A stretch of DNA of 64,000 nucleotides from Kaistella jeonii (GTDB lineage Bacteria > Bacteroidota > Bacteroidia > Flavobacteriales > Weeksellaceae), in contig NZ_JSYL01000003.1 of assembly GCF_000812865.1 (NCBI RefSeq), positions 182,841 through 246,840 of the forward strand, written 5' to 3'. Positions within the stretch are counted from its first letter, which is position 1; the number at the start of each line of letters is the position of its first letter. Below the pieces are notes generated by a model. It did not search any database, was not told the DNA's origin, and worked only from the letters and a program-made list of their open reading frames with translations. Position numbers and translations under genes: made by a program. This document shows positions 51,671 through 60,026 of this stretch, piece after piece.

Positions 51671-52276
51671 ATGAAGAGAGTAATTTCAATCCTGTTACTA
51701 TTAACGTTTCAATATTTATTTTCTCAGCAAAAGTTTAAAATAATTTATCAAAATGAAGATTATTTTACCTCAATAATTGCCGATCAAGATGGAAATATAA
51801 TTAAAAAGCTGGATCCATCGATCTATGGATTAAATTACCAACCTGAAACACTGGGTTATTTTTCAATTTTTTCAATTAAAGACGAAGAAGGTTGGACGGC
51901 GATTGACATTAATGAAAATCGACTTTTCAAAGTTTTAAACACTGAAGATGGTACGCCAAGTCCCGACGATTTATTTGAAAACAAAATTAGAATTGTAGAT
52001 CATGAGGATAAGATTGGTTTTGCAAATGATAAAGGAAAAATCATCATCAAACCACAATTTGAGCAAGTTTCTACTTTTTATAAGGGAAAAGCAATTATTG
52101 GCAAAAAGTGTAAAAAAATCCCTTGGTTGGAACATGCAACAGATCGAGATTGTCAACATTATTCGACCCAATGTGAAAAATATGGATTTATTAATAAAAA
52201 AGGAAAAGTGATAATGTTTGGTCGATTTACTTTTGAAGAAATTGCCAAAAAAATTAATTGGAAAGGTTATGAATAA
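51671..52276 (+). CDS. Exported WG-repeat-like protein
   Basis: The 201-residue protein has a signal peptide (about 1-18, ending FSQ) and short repeats of the WG type: EGWTAIDINENRLFKV, DKIGFANDKGKIIIKPQFEQ and EKYGFINKKGKVIMFGRFTF. The G-[FY]-x-[ND]-x-x-G-K-x-[IV]-I pattern is clear. Two cysteine pairs (KCKK, DRDCQHYSTQC) could form disulfides. Function of such repeats is unknown. Its stop is directly followed by the pyrC start, so the two are likely co-transcribed. Confidence 0.8.
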   Translation: MKRVISILLLLTFQYLFSQQKFKIIYQNEDYFTSIIADQDGNIIKKLDPSIYGLNYQPETLGYFSIFSIKDEEGWTAIDINENRLFKVLNTEDGTPSPDDLFENKIRIVDHEDKIGFANDKGKIIIKPQFEQVSTFYKGKAIIGKKCKKIPWLEHATDRDCQHYSTQCEKYGFINKKGKVIMFGRFTFEEIAKKINWKGYE

Positions 52277-52277
52277 A

Positions 52278-53615
52278 ATGAAAATTCTTATAAAAAACGC
52301 TAAAATCGTAAATGAAAATCAAATTTTCGAAAGTGATCTTCTTATTGAAAATGATTTAATTTCAAAAATTGAAAATAATATCTCAGAAGAAAACGCCGAT
52401 CAAATTATCGAGGCAAACGGAAAATATCTTCTTCCGGGCATTATCGATGATCAAGTGCATTTTCGGGAACCGGGTTTAACCTGGAAAGGGGACATCGAAA
52501 GCGAATCGCGAGCTGCAATTGCGGGTGGAATTACCAGTTTTATGGAACAACCAAACACGGTTCCAAATGCAGTTACGCAAGAATTATTAGAAGAAAAATA
52601 TCAAATTGCTGCCGAAAAATCTTTTGCCAATTATTCCTTTTTAATGGGTGGAACGAATGATAATTTGGAAGAACTTTTAAAAACAAATCCGCGAAATGTA
52701 GCCGGAATTAAATTGTTTCTTGGTTCTTCCACTGGAAATATGCTTGTTGATGATCCAGAAACTTTAGAAAAAATTTTTAATAATGTGAAAATGTTGATCG
52801 CCGTGCATTGCGAAGATGAAGCGACCATTAGAAGAAATACAGAGATCTTTAAAGAAAAATATGGCGACGACATTCCTGTTGAATGTCATCATTTGATTCG
52901 GAGCGAAGAAGCTTGCTATATTTCGTCTTCGAAAGCAATTGAGTTGGCGAAAAAAACCGGCGCAAGATTACACGTTTTCCATTTATCAACAGCAAAGGAA
53001 ATGGAGCTTTTCCGAAATGATATTCCTTTAAAAGAGAAAATGATCACCGCTGAAGTTTGCCTTCATCATTTAACGTTCACCAACGAGGATTACAAAACCA
53101 AAGGGAATTTCATCAAATGGAATCCCTCAATAAAAACGCAAAAAGATAAAGACGGATTATGGGCAGCTTTGCTGGATGATCGGATTGATGTTATTGCCAC
53201 TGATCATGCGCCTCATACTTTAGAGGAAAAATCTCAAAAATATTTACAAGCACCTTCCGGCGGACCTTTAGTTCAGCATGCTTTGAATGTAATGCTCGAA
53301 AACTTTAAAAATGAAAAGATCTCTTTAGAAAAAATCGTGGAGAAAATGTGTCACAATCCTGCCATTCTATTCCAAATTGAAAAGCGCGGTTTCATTAAAG
53401 AAGGCTTCAAAGCAGATTTGGTTTTAGTTGATCTGAATGAAAAATACACCGTTTCCAAAGATAATATTTTGGCAAAATGTGGTTGGAGTCCTTTTGAAGG
53501 AACTGAATTTCATTCAAAAATCACCCATACTTTCGTGAACGGTTTTCCAGCTTTTGAGAATGGAAAAATTTCCGAAGAAAAACATGGCGAAAGATTACTT
53601 TTTGACCGTAAATAA
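52278..53615 (+). CDS. pyrC: Dihydroorotase
   Basis: This amidohydrolase closes carbamoyl-aspartate to dihydroorotate in pyrimidine synthesis. From the ATG at 52278 it has 445 residues and opens MKILIKNAKIVNENQ. Metal-site motifs are DDQVHFREPG (HxH replaced by QVHFR as in type I enzymes), GIKLFLGSS for the carbamylated-lysine region, AVHCEDE, LHVFHLST and IATDHAPHT. A second ATG at 52269 overlaps the previous stop and would add three residues. The length matches type I (PyrC-like) dihydroorotase. A YhhN-family gene follows after seven bases. Confidence 0.93.
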   Translation: MKILIKNAKIVNENQIFESDLLIENDLISKIENNISEENADQIIEANGKYLLPGIIDDQVHFREPGLTWKGDIESESRAAIAGGITSFMEQPNTVPNAVTQELLEEKYQIAAEKSFANYSFLMGGTNDNLEELLKTNPRNVAGIKLFLGSSTGNMLVDDPETLEKIFNNVKMLIAVHCEDEATIRRNTEIFKEKYGDDIPVECHHLIRSEEACYISSSKAIELAKKTGARLHVFHLSTAKEMELFRNDIPLKEKMITAEVCLHHLTFTNEDYKTKGNFIKWNPSIKTQKDKDGLWAALLDDRIDVIATDHAPHTLEEKSQKYLQAPSGGPLVQHALNVMLENFKNEKISLEKIVEKMCHNPAILFQIEKRGFIKEGFKADLVLVDLNEKYTVSKDNILAKCGWSPFEGTEFHSKITHTFVNGFPAFENGKISEEKHGERLLFDRK

Positions 53616-53622
53616 TTTTTTT

Positions 53623-54246
53623 ATGAGATCAAAAATTTTACAAGTTTCATTAGTCATCTTTTTTACAATTGATTTGTTTTTTATTTTAGATAATCAACCG
53701 GAACTTCGGTTTTTCACCAAACCACTTTTACTTCCGATTTTGATTTTAATGTATATCACAAGTTTGAAATCAGAAAAAATTCAATTGGATAAATTGTTTT
53801 TGGCGGGATTGGTCCTTAGTTTTTTCGGCGATCTGTTTCTTCTTTTTAAATGGGGTTTTCTGCCTGGATTAGGAAGTTTTTTACTGGCTCATGTTTTCTA
53901 TATTATTTCTTTCAGGAAAAAAACTCAATATAGTATCTGGAAATTTTGGCCGATTATTCTTGGTCTCTTTGCAACCACCTTACTCGTTTTCCTTTTTCCC
54001 TATTTAAAAGAAATGAAAGTTCCGGTCATTATTTATGCGATTGTAATTTCTGTGATGATGTATACCGCTCTTAAAACGCACAATAGAAATTTGATCATTG
54101 GTGCGCTTTTATTTCTGATTTCAGATACGTTGCTTTCAATAAATCTTTTTTTCCAACCCTTGATGATCCTCAATTTGTTCGTAATGATAACCTACGTTTT
54201 TGCGCAATGGTTTTTGGTGAAAGGAATGCTTTCATCTAAAAATTAG
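53623..54246 (+). CDS. YhhN/TMEM86-family membrane protein (lysoplasmalogenase-like)
   Basis: From the ATG at 53623 it has 207 residues with about eight membrane segments. The YhhN pattern is present: FTKPLLLPILILMYI, LVLSFFGDLFLLF, FLLAHVFYIISF and FLISDTLLSINLF. Animal TMEM86B of this family is a lysoplasmalogenase; bacterial members are not characterised, though the conserved acidic residues are retained. The frame extends back into pyrC, but the seven-base gap and the hydrophobic start favour this ATG. Confidence 0.85.
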   Translation: MRSKILQVSLVIFFTIDLFFILDNQPELRFFTKPLLLPILILMYITSLKSEKIQLDKLFLAGLVLSFFGDLFLLFKWGFLPGLGSFLLAHVFYIISFRKKTQYSIWKFWPIILGLFATTLLVFLFPYLKEMKVPVIIYAIVISVMMYTALKTHNRNLIIGALLFLISDTLLSINLFFQPLMILNLFVMITYVFAQWFLVKGMLSSKN

Positions 54247-54303
54247 TAAAGATTTGAAACAATTCCCAAAAATTTTCGTCTAATCCTTTAAAATAAATAA
54301 TTT

Positions 54304-57231
54304 ATGTTCAAAAAACTCTCTTTAGCAATTTTCATGTTGCTCTTTTCGCTGCAAACTTTTGCACAAAAAAAATACGAGTGGAAAGAAGCCTCCGGAAATG
54401 GTTACACCTACAAATATGTAACAAACGATCCGATGAATGCCAGATTTTACACTTTGAAAAATGGTTTAACGGTCATTTTAAGTCCAACCAAAAAAGATCC
54501 CAGAATTCAGGCTTATGTGGCGGTGAAAGCCGGAAGCAAAACTGATCCGCGCACAAATACGGGTTTGGCGCATTATCTGGAACACATGGTTTTCAAAGGC
54601 ACCGATAAATATGGTTCTCTGGACTGGGCGAAAGAAAAACCGGAATTAGATAAGATCGACGCACTTTATGAGCAGTACAATAAAACAAAAGACGACGCAC
54701 AAAGAAAGGCGATCTACAAAAAAATAGATTCCGTTTCAGGTGTTGCAAGTAAGTTTGCAATTGCGAACGAATATGACAAGATGATGGCTTCAATGGGAGC
54801 TCAGGGAACAAATGCTTTCACGAGTTTTGAGCAAACGGTTTATACCGATGATGTTCCGAGCAGTTCTTTGAATAAATATTTAGCCGTTCAGGGAGAAAGA
54901 TTCCGTAATCCAATTTTAAGAATTTTTCACACGGAATTAGAAGCAGTTTATGAAGAAAAGAACAGAAGTTTAGACAGCGATGGAAGCAAAGTTTTTGAAA
55001 CTTTATTTGCACAACTGTTCAAAAATCACAATTACGGACAGCAAACCACGATCGGAACCGTGCAGGATTTGAAAAACCCTTCGCTCATAGAAATCCGAAA
55101 ATATTTCCACAACTATTATGTGCCCAACAATATGGGAGTGATTTTATCCGGAGATTTCGATCCTGATGTTGTGATTGCGCAGGTTGACAAAGCTTTTTCT
55201 TACATGCAAAATAAGCCTGTTGCAAAATATACGTTCACACCAGAAGTTGCAATTACTTCACCAGTTATTAAAGAAATCACCGGTCCAGACGCAGAAAATC
55301 TAACCATCGGTTACAGATTGCCTGGAAATAAAGACAAAGATGTTTTGATCGCAGATCTTGTTGGACAAGTTTTGACAAATGGAAAAGCAGGTTTAATGGA
55401 CTTGAACTTGGTGAAAAAACAAAAATTACTACGCGCATCAGCGCAAACTTTTACTTTGATCGATTACGGCGTTTTGTACATCAGTGCAGCTCCAACAAAC
55501 GGTCAGAGTTTAGAAGAGGTAAAAAGTTTGGTTCTTGGAGAAATTGATAATTTGAAAAAAGGAAATTTCGATCAGGAATTGATTACTTCCATTATCAACA
55601 ACATCAAGAAAAATAAGATCTACGAATCCGAAAAGTATGATGATCGCGCAAGTTCTTTGATGGATGCGTTTACTTCTGAATTAAACTGGAGAGATCAGGT
55701 TGCTTACGTGAATGATTTATCCAAGATCTCTAAAGCCGACATCGTTGCTTTTGCCAATAAATATCTGGGCGAAAATTATGTTGCGATCTTAAAAAGAAAA
55801 GGAGAATCTCCGGCATCTCAAAAAATTGAAAAACCACAAATCACTCCGGTTGAAACCAATGCAGATAAGCAATCTGCCTTTGTGAAAATGGTCAATGAAA
55901 TGCCAAATAATCCTTCAACTCCAGTATTTTTAGATTATAACAAAGATATTCAGAAATCAATGCTCGGGAAAGCAGAAGTGCTTTATGTTCCAAACACCGA
56001 CAATCAGATTTTCCGTTTGAAATACCGTTATAAAATCGGTTCTTTAAATGATTTGAAACAACCTTTAGCATCTCAATATCTGCAGTTTTTAGGAACAGAT
56101 AAAATGTCGGCAGAAGATATTTCGAAAGCATTTTATAAGATCGCCTGCAATTTCACCATTGCGTCCGGTGAAGAATACACGACCGTTTCCATCGAAGGTT
56201 TACAGGAAAATTTCGATGCTGCTGTAAAATTATACGAAGATCTTATTCAAAATGTAAAAGCAGATGACGTTGCTTTGAAAAGTTTGAAAGAAAGATTAGC
56301 TAAAGCAAGAAAAGATGTAAAAGCCAACAAAGGTGCAATTCTTCAAGGCTTAACAAGCTATGCTTTGTACGGCGAAAAAAATAAATTCAATAATGTTCTA
56401 AGCAATTCAGAAATGGAAGCTACAACTTCCAAAGAATTGGTTGATCGAATTAAAAACCTCAACAACTACGAACAGACTGTGATTTATTACGGTCCCGCTT
56501 CGCTGAAAGATCTGGACAGCAAATTGAAAATAATGCATCAGGTTCCCGCGAATTTTGCGGTTGCAACTCCGGAGAAAGTTTTCAAACAGACGAAACAGGT
56601 TAAAAATAAAGTTTTATTCACCGATTATGACATGGTTCAAGCGGAAACCCGTTGGATCAGAAATACAGATCAGTACGACGCTAAAAAGAATACTGTTGTA
56701 AAAGTTTTCAACAATTATTTCGGGGGCGGAATGGGTTCCATCGTCTTCCAAACCATCCGTGAAAGTAAGGCTTTGGCGTATTCTACTTACGGCGTTTACG
56801 TGCAGCCACAGAAAAAAGATCAGGAATATTACATGATGAGTTATGTGGGAAGTCAGGCTGATAAATTTAACGACGCAACTACGGCGATGACAGAACTTTT
56901 AACCAAAATGCCCGATTTAGCAGGAAATTTAAATCTGGCAAAAACACAGGTTAAAAAAGACATTCAAACTGAAAGAATCACGCAGGATAATATCATTTTC
57001 AATTATCTGGCAGCGAAAGAATTAGGCTTGAATGAAGATCCACGGAAAAATATTTACAGTTCTGTAGATAATATCAAAATGGAAGATCTGAAAACCTTTC
57101 ACGATACTAATTTCTCCGGAAAACCTTACACCTACGCGATCGTAGCCTCAGAAAAAAGAGTTCCGATGAAAGATCTGGAAAAACTGGGTGAGGTGAAGAA
57201 GATTTCTCTGGAAGAACTTTTCGGTTACTAA
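54304..57231 (+). CDS. M16 family metallopeptidase (pitrilysin/insulinase type)
   Basis: The 975-residue secreted zinc protease has a signal peptide (about 1-20, ending FAQ) and an N-terminal M16 domain with the inverted zinc motif HYLEHMVFKGT (about residues 97-107) and the third ligand in EAVYEEKNRS. A second, inactive M16-type domain forms the other half, with FGGGMGSIVFQTIRESKALAYS. Two half-domains in one chain match pitrilysin-type clamshell enzymes that degrade short peptides in the periplasm. A strong terminator follows. Confidence 0.93.
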   Translation: MFKKLSLAIFMLLFSLQTFAQKKYEWKEASGNGYTYKYVTNDPMNARFYTLKNGLTVILSPTKKDPRIQAYVAVKAGSKTDPRTNTGLAHYLEHMVFKGTDKYGSLDWAKEKPELDKIDALYEQYNKTKDDAQRKAIYKKIDSVSGVASKFAIANEYDKMMASMGAQGTNAFTSFEQTVYTDDVPSSSLNKYLAVQGERFRNPILRIFHTELEAVYEEKNRSLDSDGSKVFETLFAQLFKNHNYGQQTTIGTVQDLKNPSLIEIRKYFHNYYVPNNMGVILSGDFDPDVVIAQVDKAFSYMQNKPVAKYTFTPEVAITSPVIKEITGPDAENLTIGYRLPGNKDKDVLIADLVGQVLTNGKAGLMDLNLVKKQKLLRASAQTFTLIDYGVLYISAAPTNGQSLEEVKSLVLGEIDNLKKGNFDQELITSIINNIKKNKIYESEKYDDRASSLMDAFTSELNWRDQVAYVNDLSKISKADIVAFANKYLGENYVAILKRKGESPASQKIEKPQITPVETNADKQSAFVKMVNEMPNNPSTPVFLDYNKDIQKSMLGKAEVLYVPNTDNQIFRLKYRYKIGSLNDLKQPLASQYLQFLGTDKMSAEDISKAFYKIACNFTIASGEEYTTVSIEGLQENFDAAVKLYEDLIQNVKADDVALKSLKERLAKARKDVKANKGAILQGLTSYALYGEKNKFNNVLSNSEMEATTSKELVDRIKNLNNYEQTVIYYGPASLKDLDSKLKIMHQVPANFAVATPEKVFKQTKQVKNKVLFTDYDMVQAETRWIRNTDQYDAKKNTVVKVFNNYFGGGMGSIVFQTIRESKALAYSTYGVYVQPQKKDQEYYMMSYVGSQADKFNDATTAMTELLTKMPDLAGNLNLAKTQVKKDIQTERITQDNIIFNYLAAKELGLNEDPRKNIYSSVDNIKMEDLKTFHDTNFSGKPYTYAIVASEKRVPMKDLEKLGEVKKISLEELFGY

Positions 57232-57254
57232 ACTTTAAAAATAATTGATACAGA

Positions 57255-57287
57255 AAACTGCTCCGTAATTGGAGCAGTTTTTTTTTC
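57255..57287 (+). terminator. Terminator after the M16 protease
   Basis: AAACTGCTCC pairs with GGAGCAGTTT, 6-base loop, then a T-run. Confidence 0.9.
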
Positions 57288-57297
57288 TTTTAAGAAT

Positions 57298-57370
57298 TAT
57301 TTGGGCGCCAACTTCCATCCTCCGTTCCCACTTTTTTTGTTGGTGGCTTCGACTCCGCTCAGTCATCATG
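57298..57370 (+). repeat. Dispersed intergenic repeat, copy C
   Basis: The block opens TTTGGGCGCC, continues CCTCCGTTCCCAC, a T-run, GTTGGTGG and TTCGACTCCGCTCAG. It matches copy A (1480-1585, minus strand) nearly block by block. It lies between the M16 terminator and the end of the parA-like gene. The remaining ~65 bases up to 57437 hold nothing I recognise. Confidence 0.6.
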
Positions 57371-57437
57371 AAAGACTCATCCGGTAGATTCTCTGTTGTA
57401 GATAACAATAAAATGACCTATTGCATATCTTTATCCT

Positions 57438-58481
57438 TTAATTTGTTAATCTCACTACCGTATTCGCAAATTCGGTAAATGTTTCATTAAATTTGTCTCG
57501 CGATATAATCATGTTGTCCAATACTTGACCCACTTGACCAATTTGCAAATCTGTCAAATTGAAAATTGGGGTATTATGAACTTGACTTTGGGCAATTAAG
57601 CTATTGAAATCTGCAATATTAATCAAATTATATGGCTCCTCTGGTTCAGCAACTTCTCTAAATATTTCTTCGTCGATAATCATATCGTTTTGTCTTAGAG
57701 CAGGAACTAGCCTATCATTAACATTCTTATTAATAACATCTATCCAAGCCTGAAAAGACCTAGCTGGTTCTCCATTTCGTGGTCTATACCTTTGTTGAAT
57801 AGTTCCAATAAATTTTGGAGTTGTTGTTGGAAATTTATATATAGCATCTTTAAATGCAGGATGAGTCTTAATAGTATTATATGTGGCAAACCAATTTGGC
57901 AAAACAGATGTTAATGAGCTAATCGCCATGTTACAAAAAAAATCTGGACTACAAGGAATTATAAAGTAATCGCTAAGCATTAAAAGATTAGCATTTGTAG
58001 CGCTGACACTTGGACTCATGTCTATAAGTACGTAATCAAAATCATATTTTTCAGCTGTTAAATTTATTAACTGATTAATAGCTCCTGGAACGTTTTGAAC
58101 TAATTTCAAACTTCCGGTTAACTCTTGCGCAATACTAATTGTGACGTCAAATTCAGATACATCAATATGTCCTGGAAGTAAAAATAATCCATTCCTATTT
58201 GGAAATTCATAACAGTTTGCTGGTTGTAGTGGTTGTAGTGTTCCACTAAAAACTGGATCTAAAGCTTCTTTCAAATTAGATACGCCACTTCTCTCATAAA
58301 ATTCTTCAAAATTGGCATCATTTGTTAAACTCAGGCACAATCCCGTTAAATTACATTGAGGATCTGTATCTATAATTAATACTTTATATCCTAATTCAGA
58401 TAGTTTCCAACCTAAATTAAAAGTTGTTGTTGTTTTGCTAACACCACCTTTGTGGTTAAACATTGCAATTTTTTTTGTCAT
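57438..58481 (-). CDS. Orphan ParA-family ATPase
   Basis: The 347-residue protein has the ParA/MinD fold: deviant Walker A KGGVSKTTTTFNLG (about 11-24), IIDTDPQCNLTG and Walker B YVLIDMSPSVS. The C-terminal ~100 residues (from about 245) are helical, possibly for DNA or partner binding. ParA proteins form ATP-dependent patterns on DNA or membranes to move plasmids, chromosomes or protein clusters. No parB or parS-like repeats are adjacent. Repeats and a DUF6261 gene lie upstream. Orphan ParAs of this length occur on mobile or defence islands; that assignment is speculative. It has its own -7 box. Confidence 0.85.
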   Translation of the reverse strand: MTKKIAMFNHKGGVSKTTTTFNLGWKLSELGYKVLIIDTDPQCNLTGLCLSLTNDANFEEFYERSGVSNLKEALDPVFSGTLQPLQPANCYEFPNRNGLFLLPGHIDVSEFDVTISIAQELTGSLKLVQNVPGAINQLINLTAEKYDFDYVLIDMSPSVSATNANLLMLSDYFIIPCSPDFFCNMAISSLTSVLPNWFATYNTIKTHPAFKDAIYKFPTTTPKFIGTIQQRYRPRNGEPARSFQAWIDVINKNVNDRLVPALRQNDMIIDEEIFREVAEPEEPYNLINIADFNSLIAQSQVHNTPIFNLTDLQIGQVGQVLDNMIISRDKFNETFTEFANTVVRLTN

Positions 58482-58544
58482 ATTGTTATTATTTAATTAT
58501 TAATTTAAAGGAATTGATTTTGAAATGATATTATAGTTGCCACT

Positions 58545-58552
58545 CAAATATA
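58545..58552 (-). promoter_or_regulatory. -7 box for the ParA-like gene
   Basis: The minus strand reads TATATTTG (TAnnTTTG), 63 bases before the ATG at 58481, giving a leader of about 60 bases. No -33 match. Confidence 0.4.
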
Positions 58553-58723
58553 TCGATTTAGGATCTTAAAGCTTAATTGTCCAGCCGCTAAAATAACAAA
58601 AAATCCCTCCCCAACCAACCATCTCAACCCTCCTATTTTACGAAATACACCCCTTCCACAGAAAATATTTAAAAAGAATCGAAACTTTTATTTAAAATTT
58701 TACCAATTCAGCAATATATTGTC

Positions 58724-58731
58724 TAATTTTG
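58724..58731 (+). promoter_or_regulatory. Candidate -7 box upstream of the 42-bp repeats
   Basis: TAATTTTG fits TAnnTTTG. If used, the 42-bp repeats and ~60 further bases would form a 300-base leader for the DUF6261 gene. The stretch 58553-58723 has no other feature that I can name. Confidence 0.35.
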
Positions 58732-58794
58732 AGTAACGCAAAAAGAGAAGAAGAGATCACAATGTTGCTTGTTTTTAAGGGTTTATCGTGGTGG

Positions 58795-58973
58795 TGCTAC
58801 CAAATTTCCCGAAAGTTTGTCACACCCTCGCTTTAAGTTTTCGGAGCTTCCCGAAAAGTCGTTACACCCGCGTTTGGTGCTTTCATGAATGTCCGATAGG
58901 TTGTTGCACCCTCGCAAGAGACTTTCGGGAACTTCCGAAAGGTCGCCGCACCCGCGTTTGGTAGTTTCGGGTG
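58795..58973. repeat. Tandem repeat, 42-bp unit, about 4.3 copies
   Basis: Units start at 58795, 58837, 58879, 58921 and (partial) 58963. They share a core of TTTCGG or a variant, a ~6-base gap, TCCCGAAA or a variant, then CACCC[TG]CG. Units 2 and 4 have a clean hairpin (TTTTCGG/CCGAAAA and CTTTCGG/CCGAAAG) in which both sides changed together; units 1 and 3 do not pair well. The repeats are more G+C-rich than their surroundings. Two minus-strand frames are open across them but without a good start, so coding is doubtful. Confidence 0.85.
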
Positions 58974-59034
58974 GTAATCTTTAAAAGAACTATTTTTTCA
59001 ATAAATAAATACTTTTAACTTAAAAACAAAACCC

Positions 59035-59769
59035 ATGAATGCTATTGATTTACCGAAACTCCGCAACGCAGAATACCTGCAGTACATGAAAGATTTTGCA
59101 GGCATCATCAATCTCAATGATCCTGCAACTTTGCAGATCGACGCCAAACTTGCCGCCTTTAACGCAAAAAATGCAGAGCTGGAAGAGCTTTTCAAAAAAG
59201 CCCTTGCCAACGACCGTACAAAAGTGATCCTGGCGCTGGATGAGAGGAGAGATGATGCCATCAACGGGATTACTTTTTTTCTGCAAGGCTATTCCTATCA
59301 TTTTGAGGAAAGCAAAAAACAAAACGCCCAAAAATTATTGGCCAACATCGCCATCTACGGGAGCGGTATTTCGCGCCAAAATTATCAGGCAGAAACTGCA
59401 ACACTCAACAACATGATCCGCGATTTTGAAGACAAACCCGACTTGGCAGCGGCGGTGACGGCTTTCACTTTGCAACCCTGGCTCGACGAGTTGACGGATG
59501 CCAATACGCAATTTAATACGGAATATCTTTCCCGAACGCAGGAATATGGGGACGCCAATCCGGATACCATTAAATCTAAAAGAGAGGAAACGAATGTGAC
59601 TTACTACGCGCTTCGGAACCGTATCGATGCGCTGCATATTTTGGTAGAAACGCCGCCATCGCCTTATACCACGGTGATTAACCAACTCAATGCATTAACA
59701 GATCAGTACAATGTATTGTTGGTACACCGGCAAGAGGTGATGCCGCCGGAAAATCTTGTATTGCCTTAG
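59035..59769 (+). CDS. DUF6261 family protein
   Basis: The 244-residue protein opens MNAIDLPKLRNAEYLQYMKD and is fully helical, with FNAKNAELEELFKKALAN, ERRDDAINGITFFLQGY and KSKREETNVTYYALRNRIDA. These fit DUF6261, a Bacteroidota family of unknown function with no signal peptide or membrane segment. It lies downstream of the 42-bp repeats and is monocistronic with a strong terminator. Its GC content looks higher than that of neighbouring genes (many GCC and GCG codons), which may reflect transfer. Confidence 0.7.
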   Translation: MNAIDLPKLRNAEYLQYMKDFAGIINLNDPATLQIDAKLAAFNAKNAELEELFKKALANDRTKVILALDERRDDAINGITFFLQGYSYHFEESKKQNAQKLLANIAIYGSGISRQNYQAETATLNNMIRDFEDKPDLAAAVTAFTLQPWLDELTDANTQFNTEYLSRTQEYGDANPDTIKSKREETNVTYYALRNRIDALHILVETPPSPYTTVINQLNALTDQYNVLLVHRQEVMPPENLVLP

Positions 59770-59777
59770 TAAAATAG

Positions 59778-59806
59778 AAAAACCGCCTGATTGAGCGGTT
59801 TTTTTT
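59778..59806 (+). terminator. Terminator after the DUF6261 gene
   Basis: AAAAACCGC pairs with GCGGTTTTT, 8-base loop, then T-run. Confidence 0.85.
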
Positions 59807-59818
59807 ATAAGAAATAGC

Positions 59819-59866
59819 TGCCACGAATGCACGAATAGTAATTTTAAAATTCGTGCATTCGTGGCA
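59819..59866. repeat. Perfect 18-bp inverted repeat
   Basis: TGCCACGAATGCACGAAT (59819-59836) is matched exactly by its reverse complement at 59849-59866, with a 12-base AT-rich loop. It has no T-run and looks like a dispersed palindromic element. Confidence 0.85.
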
Positions 59867-59876
59867 AAAAGTTTCT

Positions 59877-59938
59877 GTCATTGGCTCCGCCGAATTTGTC
59901 ATTGGCTCTTTCGAATTTGTCATTCTGACGAAGGAAGA
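59877..59938. repeat. 21-bp direct repeats ending in a GTCATTCTGACGAAGG element
   Basis: Two 21-base units (GTCATTGGCTC then CGAATTT, 59877-59897 and 59898-59918) lead to GTCATTCTGACGAAGGAAG. The last piece resembles a widespread Bacteroidota intergenic repeat (from memory). No ORF with coding signals is present. Confidence 0.7.
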
Positions 59939-60026
59939 ATCTCCTCTTTCCAACTTAGTATTCATTACATTTTATAAAATTTCTTAAGACGATAAATTAA
60001 TCTTAAATTTAAATCAAAATTAAAAT

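Noticed and set aside
57438..58481. Plasmid or chromosomal partition locus
   Set aside because: Only a ParA-like gene is present. There is no parB, no parS-like palindromes and no replication gene.
58795..58973. CRISPR array
   Set aside because: The 42-base units are contiguous and diverged, with no unique spacers between them, and no cas genes are nearby.
58780..58980. Minus-strand gene encoding a 14-residue repeat (pattern around KRGC..LS)
   Set aside because: The frame is open through four units but is closed by stops on both sides within ~65 codons and has no ATG. A second minus-strand frame is also open, so the openness may come from composition alone.
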